A DNA stretch of 64,000 nt from JASSUD01 sp031963045 (lineage in GTDB: Bacteria > Pseudomonadota > Gammaproteobacteria > Burkholderiales > Burkholderiaceae), in NCBI GenBank assembly GCA_031963045.1, contig JASSUK010000043.1, positions 45,659 to 109,658 on the forward strand. Reading direction: 5' to 3'. The notes under the pieces were generated by a model that made no database searches, had not been told where the DNA came from, and saw only the letters and a list, made by a program, of their open reading frames with translations. This document shows, one piece after another, positions 15,917 through 23,741 of this stretch. Positions within the stretch are counted from its first letter, which is position 1; each line of letters begins with the position of its first letter. The translations under genes were made by a program, and so were the position numbers.

Positions 15917-17194
15917 ATGCGCTGGCAGAAATTAATGGATAAACGCATCGGCATTATTCCATTACCGCTTTATTTTATTATTCTTGTTTGCTTGGGTATC
16001 CTTCTCAGTCTCAATAAAATATCAGGCGATATTTCTATTATGATTGCGGTGCTGAGTGTATGCGGCTTCACCTTTGCGGGGTTGGGTGCGTCTATTCCAG
16101 GCCTGCGCCACATTGGTGGGTCGGTTATCGCGACGATTTTTCTTCCCGCCTGCTTGGTGCATTACCAACTCTTACCGGCTGAATTAGTCGAATCCATCAG
16201 CGACTTCTGGCAATCGACCAAATTTTTATACTTATTTATCGCCTGTGTGATCGTCGGCAGTATTCTGAGCATGGATCGTCAGACGCTGATTGCGGGCATG
16301 GTCAAAATTTTTATTCCGCTGGCTTCTGGCTCTGTGCTGGCCATTATGGCAGGCACCTTGACGGGGATGGCCTTTGGATTAAGCGCGCATCATACGTTCT
16401 TTTATATCATCATCCCCATCATGGCCGGCGGCATCGGTGAAGGTGCTATTCCGCTGACTCTGGGCTATTCAGATATTCTGAACATATCGCAAAGCCAACT
16501 CTTTGCCCAAATCGTGCCGGCTATTGTGCTCGGCAATTTAACAGCGATTATCTGTGCGAGTTTGCTGCATCAGTTTGGAAAGCGCTACCCTCGCTTCAAC
16601 GGGCATGGCCGCCTCTATGCTGCTCACGAAGAGATACCCGCCCATTCTCTCGATGCGCGCTCTGTCGGTGTGGAGCATATTGCTGCGGCTGGCATGGTGG
16701 CGATTTGTTTATACATACTAGGCATACTGATTCATAGGTTTACCGGCTTACCGGCTCCTGTAGCGATGCTTTTTCTTGCCGTGCTCGCTAAACTTACTCA
16801 CGCCGTTTCGCCTAAGTTAGAAGGCGGTGCGCACATGGTGTATTATTTTTTCTCCAAAGCCGTGACGTATCCCTTGCTCTTCGCTGTTGGTATCACCACT
16901 ACATCGTGGAATGATCTAATGGCTGCGTTCACCTTAGCCAATTTGGTCACCATTACCGTGACGGTATTTACGCTCACCACGGTCGGCTTTTTTATGGGGA
17001 AATGGGTAGGCCTCTATCCGATCGAAAGCGCCATCATTAATGCCTGCCATAGCGGTATGGGCGGCGTCGGCGATGTGGCGATCCTCACGTCGGCCCATCG
17101 ACTACAACTCATGCCATTTGCACAAATAGCCACTCGTTTAGGAGGGGCGCTTACTATCACTATTGCGATAATTTTACTGCGGATAGTGTCATAA
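15917..17194 (+). CDS. 2-hydroxycarboxylate transporter (2HCT family, citrate/malate:Na+ symporter type)
   Basis: This 425-residue protein has about a dozen hydrophobic segments. It carries both signature GGxG re-entrant loops of the 2HCT (CitS/CitP/MaeN) family: GGIGEGAIPLTLGYS near residues 170-185, and GMGGVGDVAILTSAHRLQLM near residues 378-397, followed by PFAQIATRLGGA. Family members import citrate, malate or lactate with Na+ or H+, or exchange them. In this genome the substrate could feed the malic enzyme and TCA genes to the right. GAGG nine bases upstream supports the ATG at 15917. The gene lies between two copies of a duplicated segment from the dsbA-like gene, so it may have been inserted or captured during that duplication. 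Confidence 0.88.
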   Translation: MRWQKLMDKRIGIIPLPLYFIILVCLGILLSLNKISGDISIMIAVLSVCGFTFAGLGASIPGLRHIGGSVIATIFLPACLVHYQLLPAELVESISDFWQSTKFLYLFIACVIVGSILSMDRQTLIAGMVKIFIPLASGSVLAIMAGTLTGMAFGLSAHHTFFYIIIPIMAGGIGEGAIPLTLGYSDILNISQSQLFAQIVPAIVLGNLTAIICASLLHQFGKRYPRFNGHGRLYAAHEEIPAHSLDARSVGVEHIAAAGMVAICLYILGILIHRFTGLPAPVAMLFLAVLAKLTHAVSPKLEGGAHMVYYFFSKAVTYPLLFAVGITTTSWNDLMAAFTLANLVTITVTVFTLTTVGFFMGKWVGLYPIESAIINACHSGMGGVGDVAILTSAHRLQLMPFAQIATRLGGALTITIAIILLRIVS

Positions 17195-17261
17195 AGCGCC
17201 AGGATCAGCAGGCGATGTGCGTGCCAGCTGTCCGAACGGCTTTCATAGCCCCACATCATTG

Positions 17262-17480
17262 CGTCTCCTGCAATGACGCAAGGTCTTGATGGTGCAATCC
17301 AAGTGCTGGACTTTTTGGTATCGAAAGCACGCGCAGAAACACTTTAATCACAGTAAATAGGTTGTTCTCGTTGATTAGATTATTTTTCTTTGTATAATTT
17401 TTTAATCCGCGCAGAGGCAGTTGAATAAAAACGGCGCATTACATTTCAGAATGTAGTGCGCCGTTTTGCATTTGAAATGC
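17262..17480 (+). repeat. Direct repeat copy 2 (orphan dsbA 3' end plus hairpin)
   Basis: This second copy contains the end of a dsbA reading frame (CAATGACGCAAGGTCTTGAT and on to a TAA) with no 5' part, and the same hairpin at 17427-17467. The stem carries paired changes relative to copy 1: T-A becomes C-G at the third position, and other changes give G-T wobbles. This supports a maintained structure. It now sits where it can terminate the transporter transcript. Confidence 0.8.
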
Positions 17481-17591
17481 TGGTTTTTACAGCTTAGGCT
17501 AATCTAATTTTTATTTATTACCTGGGTGCTATGCTTTGATTCATCGTGAAGTAGATAGTACATGCTAAGGCGCTGGACATTATTTTAGTCA

Positions 17592-18553
17592 CTAACTTTT
17601 AGTTTTATTGCGTAAAATAATTTTTTCTATGGTAAGAATCGACATTTTTGTATGAAGTGCGATATTTGCGCAAATATCTATTTTCGTGGCCTTAGGGTAA
17701 TTTTTTTGGGCCTTTAAATAATAATTATTGATACATTTTTTTGCTGCGTCTGAATAAGATTTTCTATAATTTTGCCTCTTAAAAAAATCCACATTTTTCA
17801 GTAAAGGATCCAATAAGATATGCTGGTATTTCTCATCTTGCATGGGGTTGGTGCATGCTCTAACTTTTGCATGCTTTCTACGCATACTCCTGCTTAAATT
17901 TGTAAAAGAAAGGTCTTTTTTATTTGCCTTATAAAATTCTTTTTCTGCCATTTCTACTGCCATTATTGGCGCTTCTTTTTTGTCCTGCGGTAGAATCTCT
18001 CGCTTTAGAGGTTCTGATGGCATGCTAGCGTGCGGAAAATGATTTCCTGATTTATGGGTATATTCCACATTCTCTGTATTTACATATACTGGATAGTCCT
18101 CAAAGTGAAGTTGAGTCAGAGATAATTTTTCAGATTCCGAGAGAGGGGCTGATTGCTTTACTTCCTCCTTCATGTCTGATGAAGAAGGATGCTGCGCGAA
18201 TAGAGAATTTAGAGGAGGTGGAAGTAAGGGGCTATGGATAGCGGTAGAGAATTCAGGTTGAGGTAGATTAACCCATTGCTCCCATCCCTCGCTATGGGTC
18301 TAGCTACCCACATGCTTTGCTGAGGAGCGAGAACAGGGCTACTACTATAAAAATTATTGGTAGAGGGAGGTTGAGATGGGAATTGGGCAGTGCGTGATAC
18401 CGTAGGCGAGCGCAAATTACTCAGTGCTCCTCTATTTTGGCTGCTAGGCTGGATACTTACATCATACGGTTTTGCTCTTAAATGCTTAGGAGCAGACGTC
18501 TGCTCCATTCCTGATGATGAGGTAAGTGGCGAATAAATTTTTTTAGTAGCCAT
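17592..18553 (-). pseudogene. Frameshifted effector-like gene, paralogue of the gene at 41154
   Basis: Two overlapping minus-strand frames belong to one gene. The 5' frame (18553 to 18209) begins MATKKIYSPLTSSSGMEQTS. The 3' frame is open from 18299 to 17592 and contains GWEQWVNLPQPEFSTAI and SSSDMKEEVKQ. The intact gene at 41154 has EDWEQWVNLPLPELLSTDI and SSSDIEESVKQ in one frame, and its upstream region matches too. An indel between about 18229 and 18299 breaks this copy. The C-terminal half (basic, Lys/Tyr-rich, with MRRKHAKVRA) differs from that of the 41154 product. There is no obvious slippery site, so programmed frameshifting is unlikely. Its function is unknown. Confidence 0.6.
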
Positions 18554-18672
18554 GGCCTGCCTCTTGCTCTTTTTTAGTCGTGGTAACGCTGTTAATACGC
18601 GTTTTATTGACTCCTATTAAATACGATAACGTGCAAAGTAGGCATGCGTTTTACGCAATGCTTTGCTGTAAA
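18554..18672 (-). promoter_or_regulatory. Upstream region conserved with that of the gene at 41154
   Basis: Read on the minus strand this contains AGCAAAGCATTGCGTAAAAC followed by GCATGCCTAC, a partly conserved tract with TTTAATAGGAGT, and GCAAGAGGCAGGCC just before the ATG. The same blocks in the same order precede the gene at 41154. This is a shared promoter and leader, with an inverted GCGTAAAACGC-type core as a candidate control site. Confidence 0.6.
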
Positions 18673-18770
18673 ACGAAAAGAAGCTCAGAAAAACCCCCAA
18701 TAGTCAGATCGGAGGTCTAGCAAGTGCTTTGCCACATGATGGGTCCCTCTAAGAGGGCGCTATATGCTTG

Positions 18771-19694
18771 CTATGATTTCCCTTTCTTAATAATCGATAA
18801 CGCGGTTCCAATCATCGTACTTATTTCGCTTAAATTGGCGGGTACGATTAATGTATTGCCTGCTTTAGCAAGATTGCTAAAGGCATTTACATATTGCTCG
18901 GCCACTTTGAGATTAACGGCCTCTATACCGCCAGACGATTGAATGGAATGGCCCACTTTTGAAATGGCTTGTGCATTGGCCTCTGCTACGGCAAGAATGG
19001 CGGATGCCTGACCTTGTGCCTGATTGATCGAAGCTTGTCTTTCGCCTTCCGATTTTTGGATAGCTGCTTCACGTGCACCTGTGGCTAAGTTAATTTGTTC
19101 TTGCCGCTTTCCTTCAGAAGCCGCAATTAATGCACGCTTTTCTCGCTCAGCGGTAATTTGCGATTGCATGGCATGCAAAATTTCTTTGGGCGGTGTGAGG
19201 TCTTTTATTTCATAGCGCAGTACTTTCACGCCCCAGTTTGCTGCTGCTTCGTCTAGTACTTCAACAATGCTGTGATTGATTAGTGCACGCTCTTCAAAGG
19301 TTTTGTCGAGTTCTAATTTACCGATGACGGAGCGCAGCGTTGTTTGGGCAAGTTGGGTGATGGCAAGGATGTAATTGCTGGAGCCATAAGAGGCTTTCAT
19401 CGGGTCGGTCACTTGAAAATATAAAACGCCATCGACCTGCAATTGGGTGTTATCGCGCGTAATACATACTTGGCTAGGCACATCGAGCGGGATTTCTTTT
19501 AAAACGTGCCGATAGGCCACACGGTCAATAAATGGCACCACGATACTTAAACCTGGTACGAGCGTAGCATGGTAACGGCCTAGACGCTCCATTACCCAAG
19601 CATGTTGTTCAGGCACAATTTTTACAGACTGCGCTACTAGGACCACCATTACAATAAATATAAGCGGCACTATAAAACCCGTATCGATTGACAT
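18771..19694 (-). CDS. SPFH/Band 7 (stomatin/paraslipin-like) membrane protein
   Basis: This 307-residue protein has one N-terminal membrane helix (residues about 8-24). The SPFH domain follows (VPEQHAWVMERLGRYHATLV, then GLSIVVPFIDRV), and then a charged coiled-coil region with EREKRALIAASEGKRQEQIN and AILAVAEANAQ. These proteins form oligomeric cages that organise membrane microdomains and influence membrane proteases. In many bacteria the gene is paired with nfeD. Here the sequence directly upstream holds only a VapC remnant, so the partner is missing at this locus. The ATG at 19694 is preceded by a GGAAAAAAG ribosome site. Confidence 0.9.
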   Translation of the reverse strand: MSIDTGFIVPLIFIVMVVLVAQSVKIVPEQHAWVMERLGRYHATLVPGLSIVVPFIDRVAYRHVLKEIPLDVPSQVCITRDNTQLQVDGVLYFQVTDPMKASYGSSNYILAITQLAQTTLRSVIGKLELDKTFEERALINHSIVEVLDEAAANWGVKVLRYEIKDLTPPKEILHAMQSQITAEREKRALIAASEGKRQEQINLATGAREAAIQKSEGERQASINQAQGQASAILAVAEANAQAISKVGHSIQSSGGIEAVNLKVAEQYVNAFSNLAKAGNTLIVPANLSEISTMIGTALSIIKKGKS

Positions 19695-19728
19695 CTTTTT
19701 TCCTTATGAATGAATCCATTTTGGCCCG

Positions 19729-19929
19729 TCATTGATTAGGGCATGGCCTGTTATGCGCGCATCGAGCCACCTTATCAACCTGAGCTAAAAATTCACGTAT
19801 ACAAGCAGTTAGCCTGGGCGGACGGCCACAATTCAATAGCCCATATTGCAATTCTGCTTTGGTAACGGATGATATTGCGACACTACTTATGGGTAGCGAT
19901 GTCAAACGGGTAAGAATGCGATGATTCAA
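19729..19929 (-). pseudogene. VapC (PIN-domain) toxin remnant
   Basis: The 66-codon frame contains VAISSVTKAELQYGLLN and RLTACIREFLAQVDKV. This matches the central part of VapC toxins (xAISSITxAELxYGL...FLxxVxVLPW). The N-terminal LDTN acid motif and the C-terminal aspartates are missing. It is debris of a type II toxin-antitoxin system. Confidence 0.5.
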
Positions 19930-19947
19930 ATACTAAATGGGGCTTGC

Positions 19948-20088
19948 ATGAAGACGCAAAAGCAAGTTGAAAAAAAACGAGATGAGTTAGTCATTAACCG
20001 TACATCATTTATTCTGGTCTATCGCATCAAGCGCAGAGCTAAATGTATTGAGCTTATGCGCATGCTGCCCGCCGCGCAGCGACAGTGA
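19948..20088 (+). pseudogene. RelE/ParE-type toxin C-terminal remnant
   Basis: A 46-codon frame reads ELVINRTSFILVYRIKRRAK and then CIELMRMLPAAQRQ. The family C-terminus is typically ELVxPxTPFILVYRIxxDxIEILRVLHGxQ. About the first half of the toxin is missing. It lies head-to-head with the VapC remnant and beside the intact HepT/MntA pair. Confidence 0.5.
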
Positions 20089-20200
20089 ATGCACATCTTC
20101 ACTTCAGAGGGTTGCGAATCCCCATTTGTATTTCATAAACAGCTTATTGCTTCAAAAGGCAGGGTCTAATCCATGATCCTGAAGTAAAACTTACTGCTGC

Positions 20201-20563
20201 TTATTTGATTACCTTTAAAAGGCCCTTAACCTGATCCAACAGGGAATATAAATCCCCGTCTATCGTATTCCACACTATTTCAAAATCTACTTTGTGGTAG
20301 CCATGCGCCAACGCATTACGCATTTCATAGGCAAATCCCCAAGGAATTTCATTATATTGTGCAGCAAATTCGGGATGCTTTTTTGTAATGTTATTGCATG
20401 CTTCTCCAATGATTTCAAAATTACGCACTACGGCATCCTGCGTTTTTTCATCATCGAAAAATTGTATCTCTGTCATGCTGACCGTATAACGTTTTATACG
20501 TTCAATAGCTTCAATAATATGGTGTAAATATTCGGATACGCGTAAATGATCAGTTTTGCTCAT
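20201..20563 (-). CDS. hepT: HepT-family toxin (HEPN RNase) of the HepT/MntA module
   Basis: This 120-residue protein has the HEPN catalytic motif RNALAHGY at residues 82-89 (the family's R-x4-6-H) and the usual EIIGEA helix before it. HepT cleaves RNA and is silenced by its cognate minimal nucleotidyltransferase, which in characterised pairs AMPylates a HepT tyrosine (Y89 here is the natural candidate). The gene overlaps the 3' end of mntA by four bases, which implies translational coupling. Length and motif are intact, so the toxin is probably functional. Confidence 0.9.
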   Translation of the reverse strand: MSKTDHLRVSEYLHHIIEAIERIKRYTVSMTEIQFFDDEKTQDAVVRNFEIIGEACNNITKKHPEFAAQYNEIPWGFAYEMRNALAHGYHKVDFEIVWNTIDGDLYSLLDQVKGLLKVIK

Positions 20564-20850
20564 ACAGGTTTTGCTTCGGCAAGTACCTGTGCTCTAAAGC
20601 TATTAGGAAGCGCTTTGGGCGTCAGTATGTCCACCCCTATACCTAATAAGCGACGTAGTTCGTAACGAATGGCGCCAATATCCATCATGGTCGTTGTATT
20701 TGTAGGATCAACCAGTAAATCAAGATCACTGCCTTCTTGATCATCACCGTGTAAGACTGAACCAAACACGCGTGGATTGGCTGTGTGAAATCGGCTAGTA
20801 ATTTCGCGTATGGCAACGCGATTTTGTTCGAGAGCAATAGAAGGTTTCAT
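20560..20850 (-). CDS. mntA: MntA-family antitoxin (minimal nucleotidyltransferase)
   Basis: This 96-residue protein carries the family motif G-S-x10-D-x-D at residues 30-44 (GSVLHGDDQEGSDLD), which binds metal and NTP. It is the antitoxin partner of the downstream HepT and is transcribed first, as is usual for the pair. The start at 20850 follows a reasonable purine-rich site. Several broken toxin genes lie just beside it, so this is the surviving module of a toxin-antitoxin cluster. Confidence 0.9.
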   Translation of the reverse strand: MKPSIALEQNRVAIREITSRFHTANPRVFGSVLHGDDQEGSDLDLLVDPTNTTTMMDIGAIRYELRRLLGIGVDILTPKALPNSFRAQVLAEAKPV

Positions 20851-20972
20851 TATTGTCCTTGTCGAGGCTGTGAGTGCGCTCAGATATAGGCAGAGTTAGC
20901 CGTATGTAGGTATGTGTAGCCAATAATGTAAGCGACTCTATTTGACCACATTTTTCTAGCTATTTATATAGG

Positions 20973-21049
20973 CCGAAATACAGCCCGGTGCGGACCCGCA
21001 TGCCGGGTGGTGTTGGAGGGGAGCGGCCCCGAGCTGCCCCTATCTCAAT
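20973..21049 (+). mobile_element. Possible group II intron 3'-region remnant
   Basis: The GC-rich tract with CCCGGTGCGGACCCGCATGC, then CGGGTGGTGTTGGAGGGGAG and CCCCTATCTCAAT, resembles the conserved sequence that follows the reverse-transcriptase ORF in bacterial group II introns. It stands out by composition from the AT-rich surroundings. No reverse transcriptase reading frame is present nearby. The call rests on recall of the pattern, not on an alignment. Confidence 0.35.
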
Positions 21050-21071
21050 GCTGCGACTTCAAACTATAGTC

Positions 21072-21398
21072 TTAAGCCAAATTGGATACATTCTTAGCCT
21101 GTGCGCTGTGCGCGGCTGTATTTTCAATTTTTGCATTATCAGCAGGGGTATTTTTAGGCTGTAAACTGGGAAATAATTTCAAAAAGAAATTGACAATCCA
21201 TTGGCGCAGGCGTTCTAGGAAAGTGAGTCCTGATGTTCCGTTGGTTGCTTTGTTATTTTGCTCGTTAGTATATTCTGGCAGCACAATCTCTCTAGTCTCT
21301 CTGTACTCGTAGACATTCATCAATTCTTGGCTGCTTAATGATGGTGGAGTAGATTTAGGACAGTTATGATTGTACAAAGCTTGAACAGTAAGGGCCAT
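21072..21398 (-). CDS. Small hypothetical protein with an amphipathic helix
   Basis: The 108-residue product starts at 21398 behind CGGAGATATCT, a good ribosome site. It has a polar leader, a hydrophobic/basic helix LERLRQWIVNFFLKLFPSLQ near residues 62-81, and an Ala/Asn-rich tail. I recognise no family. The layout is like that of the other effector-like genes: polar ends with one membrane-active segment. Confidence 0.6.
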   Translation of the reverse strand: MALTVQALYNHNCPKSTPPSLSSQELMNVYEYRETREIVLPEYTNEQNNKATNGTSGLTFLERLRQWIVNFFLKLFPSLQPKNTPADNAKIENTAAHSAQAKNVSNLA

Positions 21399-21681
21399 AG
21401 ATATCTCCGTATTTTTATTAAGTAAATTGAATTCAATAAACTATATATTTTGAAATACTGGTGCGGTGCTTTTTTATACGTATAAAATTTTTTGCTTGAG
21501 CGCGTATCTCAGTTAAAAAACGGTCGACTGATAGGAAGCTCGATGCATAGTAACGTAGTTAAAGTTACGCTCCACCCACATATTCTCTGCAATATAAAGG
21601 AGAAAAAATACTTAATATGTCACGGAAGATATATATTGCTCTAAGATTGAAGTTTCACGATAGAGCATGCACTGGTCTGCA

Positions 21682-22323
21682 TCAATACACCTTACGAAAG
21701 GTGAGGTTGATGCGTTGCGTGCCTAGCAAAGGATGCCGGTTTTCTTCGAGTGGTAATACGCCGTGAAAGCGTAACCGATCTTCTTTGCCCCACACGACTA
21801 CATCACCATGTATGAGTTGAATGCGTACGGTTTTTCCACTGCGCTCATGCGTACCAAATAGAAAAATAGCTGGCGCACCAAGAGAGACTGAAACGATAGG
21901 GGACTGTAAATCATGCTCCTTCTTATCTTGATGCAAGGATAGTCGGCTTCCTGGCAAGTAGCGGTTGACTAGGCAAGCGTCTGGCTTGAAGTTAGGAAAT
22001 CCTGCTTCGGCCGCTGCATCGTAAGCTAATTGAGCAAATGCAGCAGGCATTGCAGGCCAAGCTAAGCCGGTTTCTGGGTCTTTTTGGGTGTATCGATAGC
22101 CATTTCGATCAGAAAACCAGCCCACTTGACCGCAATTAATCAACCCGACCGACATCGTAAAGCCGCCTGGTGTACAGAGATACCGAAACGGTGTGCTTTG
22201 CTGCAGCGCATTGATAGCGGGTATGAGTTTTTCGATATAAGGCTCAGCAAAGCCACGCAAAACAAAAGAGCAGGGCCCAATCATTTCGCGGCTGCCGGGA
22301 GATGGAGGGAAAAGATCGAACAT
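21682..22323 (-). CDS. alkB: AlkB-type DNA/RNA oxidative demethylase
   Basis: This 213-residue Fe(II)/2-oxoglutarate dioxygenase removes methyl groups from 1-methyladenine and 3-methylcytosine by oxidation. The iron ligands are visible as SLHQDKKEHD (His and Asp of the HxD motif) and RFHGV (distal His). The 2-oxoglutarate arginines lie in RINLTFRK at the C-terminus. Length and motifs match E. coli AlkB. It stands alone, with no Ada or AlkA gene beside it. Its retention suggests that the cell still meets alkylation damage. Confidence 0.95.
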   Translation of the reverse strand: MFDLFPPSPGSREMIGPCSFVLRGFAEPYIEKLIPAINALQQSTPFRYLCTPGGFTMSVGLINCGQVGWFSDRNGYRYTQKDPETGLAWPAMPAAFAQLAYDAAAEAGFPNFKPDACLVNRYLPGSRLSLHQDKKEHDLQSPIVSVSLGAPAIFLFGTHERSGKTVRIQLIHGDVVVWGKEDRLRFHGVLPLEENRHPLLGTQRINLTFRKVY

Positions 22324-22468
22324 GATGGGTATCGTTTATTAAATATAGCTTGGAATAGATGCTTGGGAGGGAGGATGTGCGTTGCTATTCTCCAATAATT
22401 TCTGGATTTATTCAGTCATTCTTAGAAGAAGCAATCCATGCTATATCGGATCTATCTGGGCAAGGCAT

Positions 22469-22508
22469 AAAAAAAGTGGAGGGGTTGGCACCTCCGTTTT
22501 ATTTTTTT
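22469..22508 (-). terminator. Rho-independent terminator of the gene at 22519-23505
   Basis: On the minus strand GGAGGTGCCAACCCCTCC is followed by a run of seven T. It lies just after the stop of the minus-strand hypothetical gene. A and T tracts on both sides make it potentially bidirectional. Confidence 0.75.
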
Positions 22509-22518
22509 ATCCGCTATT

Positions 22519-23505
22519 TTATGCGAAGCCGTCTTCTGGCAAATATTCGTATTTTTCAGATTGAATACTCGAGGCATAGCTTTTTGAGCACCCTGATGTG
22601 GGGGTGTTATAGGAGGAATGCGCCATAGCGTTGTTTTTTTCAGAAGTAAATTCTTTTAATATATCCTGTCTTAATTCTGAATTTTCTTGCAGAGTATGTA
22701 TGAAAAAATCTCTAAAAGAATCATTATTTTTATAGGGTCGCATATTATTTGTTGTCTTGGGCCCTTTTGATTTGTTTAATTCATCATGCAGTGATTGTGT
22801 ATGAAGAATTTTAAGCGTTGCATCGATGCCTTCTAGAAGTTTTTTATATATGTCTACTACCTTATTAATATCTCCAATTTTTATATCATAAAATTGAATA
22901 TAAATATATTCGCCCGTACGTAAAGAAAGAGGGAGAAAGCTAGTGAAAAAGGGTATGCAGGTATGTAAAAAATGAGCCGTATTGATAATTTTTGAATCTA
23001 TGAGTGCTTTCCATAAATTCGTATTCATCGTGGTAAATGCTGTGAGCACATCTTCCAGTTTGCCTTGATCACTGCGTTTTTCTATATGAATTTCTAGTAT
23101 AGATGTGCGAATGTCTGCGGCGATAGACTCAAGATTTTTTATTTTGTTTTCTATAGATATATCGCTGTCATAGAGAAGGTTTTCTATTTCAGAAAAGATG
23201 GAATGTAATTTTTGCTTATTATTTTGTGCCGTATCCAATTCATTTTTAAAAAAATGATTTTGTATGAATTTTTTATAGGACCCCTGATTGATGGTGTGCG
23301 CTTCTATTTTAAGATTGGCAATGGTTTTTTGTAGTAAGGCTTCGTATTGAAAATGTTGGGAATAGGGCGGGTCTATTTCAACAGAAATAGAATGTTTATC
23401 TTGAAAACGGCCTGTGTAGAGGGAAGTAGGTTTTGATTCTATTGTTGCAAGCCCTTTCATATATTCCTTATCGTTGTATCCGTTGTAGTGATTTTTTATT
23501 TTCAT
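22519..23505 (-). CDS. Hypothetical helical protein, effector-like
   Basis: The 328-residue product is mostly predicted helix (for example NKIKNLESIAADIRTSILEI). One moderately hydrophobic stretch lies near residues 178-200 (FLHTCIPFFTSFLPLSL), and the tail is Ser/Asn-rich. AT-rich codon use matches the proteins at 35601-43724. I recognise no family. Because of its base composition, layout and position it may belong to the same class of host-interaction proteins, but there is no motif proof. It has its own terminator downstream. Confidence 0.65.
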   Translation of the reverse strand: MKIKNHYNGYNDKEYMKGLATIESKPTSLYTGRFQDKHSISVEIDPPYSQHFQYEALLQKTIANLKIEAHTINQGSYKKFIQNHFFKNELDTAQNNKQKLHSIFSEIENLLYDSDISIENKIKNLESIAADIRTSILEIHIEKRSDQGKLEDVLTAFTTMNTNLWKALIDSKIINTAHFLHTCIPFFTSFLPLSLRTGEYIYIQFYDIKIGDINKVVDIYKKLLEGIDATLKILHTQSLHDELNKSKGPKTTNNMRPYKNNDSFRDFFIHTLQENSELRQDILKEFTSEKNNAMAHSSYNTPTSGCSKSYASSIQSEKYEYLPEDGFA

Positions 23506-23635
23506 AATGGTATACGTTTTTATATTTTTAATATCTTAGAAGCGCGGGTGTATATTTTGAATATGCGCTCAGAAAATTGCACTATTTCAAAGCGCTATGA
23601 CTGCATTTTATGTACAGAGTGTCCAGATACCGCGT

Positions 23636-23657
23636 GTTTACCCCTATATGGGTAAAC
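23636..23657. promoter_or_regulatory. Inverted repeat upstream of recC
   Basis: GTTTACCC and GGGTAAAC form a perfect 8-bp inverted repeat with a 6-base spacer, about 85 bases before the recC start. A further GTTTACC lies at 23709. It could be an operator for the recCBD operon or for the divergent hypothetical gene. Confidence 0.4.
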
Positions 23658-23741
23658 AGCAAGCACAAAGTGCTGTAATCTTGCATGACTTTTTTTAGCT
23701 GCATAGTCTGTTTACCTTCTTAGTTATCTCTGATTACCCTC

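Noticed and set aside
17592..18553. Programmed frameshifting to join the two overlapping frames
   Set aside because: No slippery heptamer is seen in the overlap (18209-18299), and the paralogue at 41154 encodes the same region in one frame, so an indel mutation is simpler.
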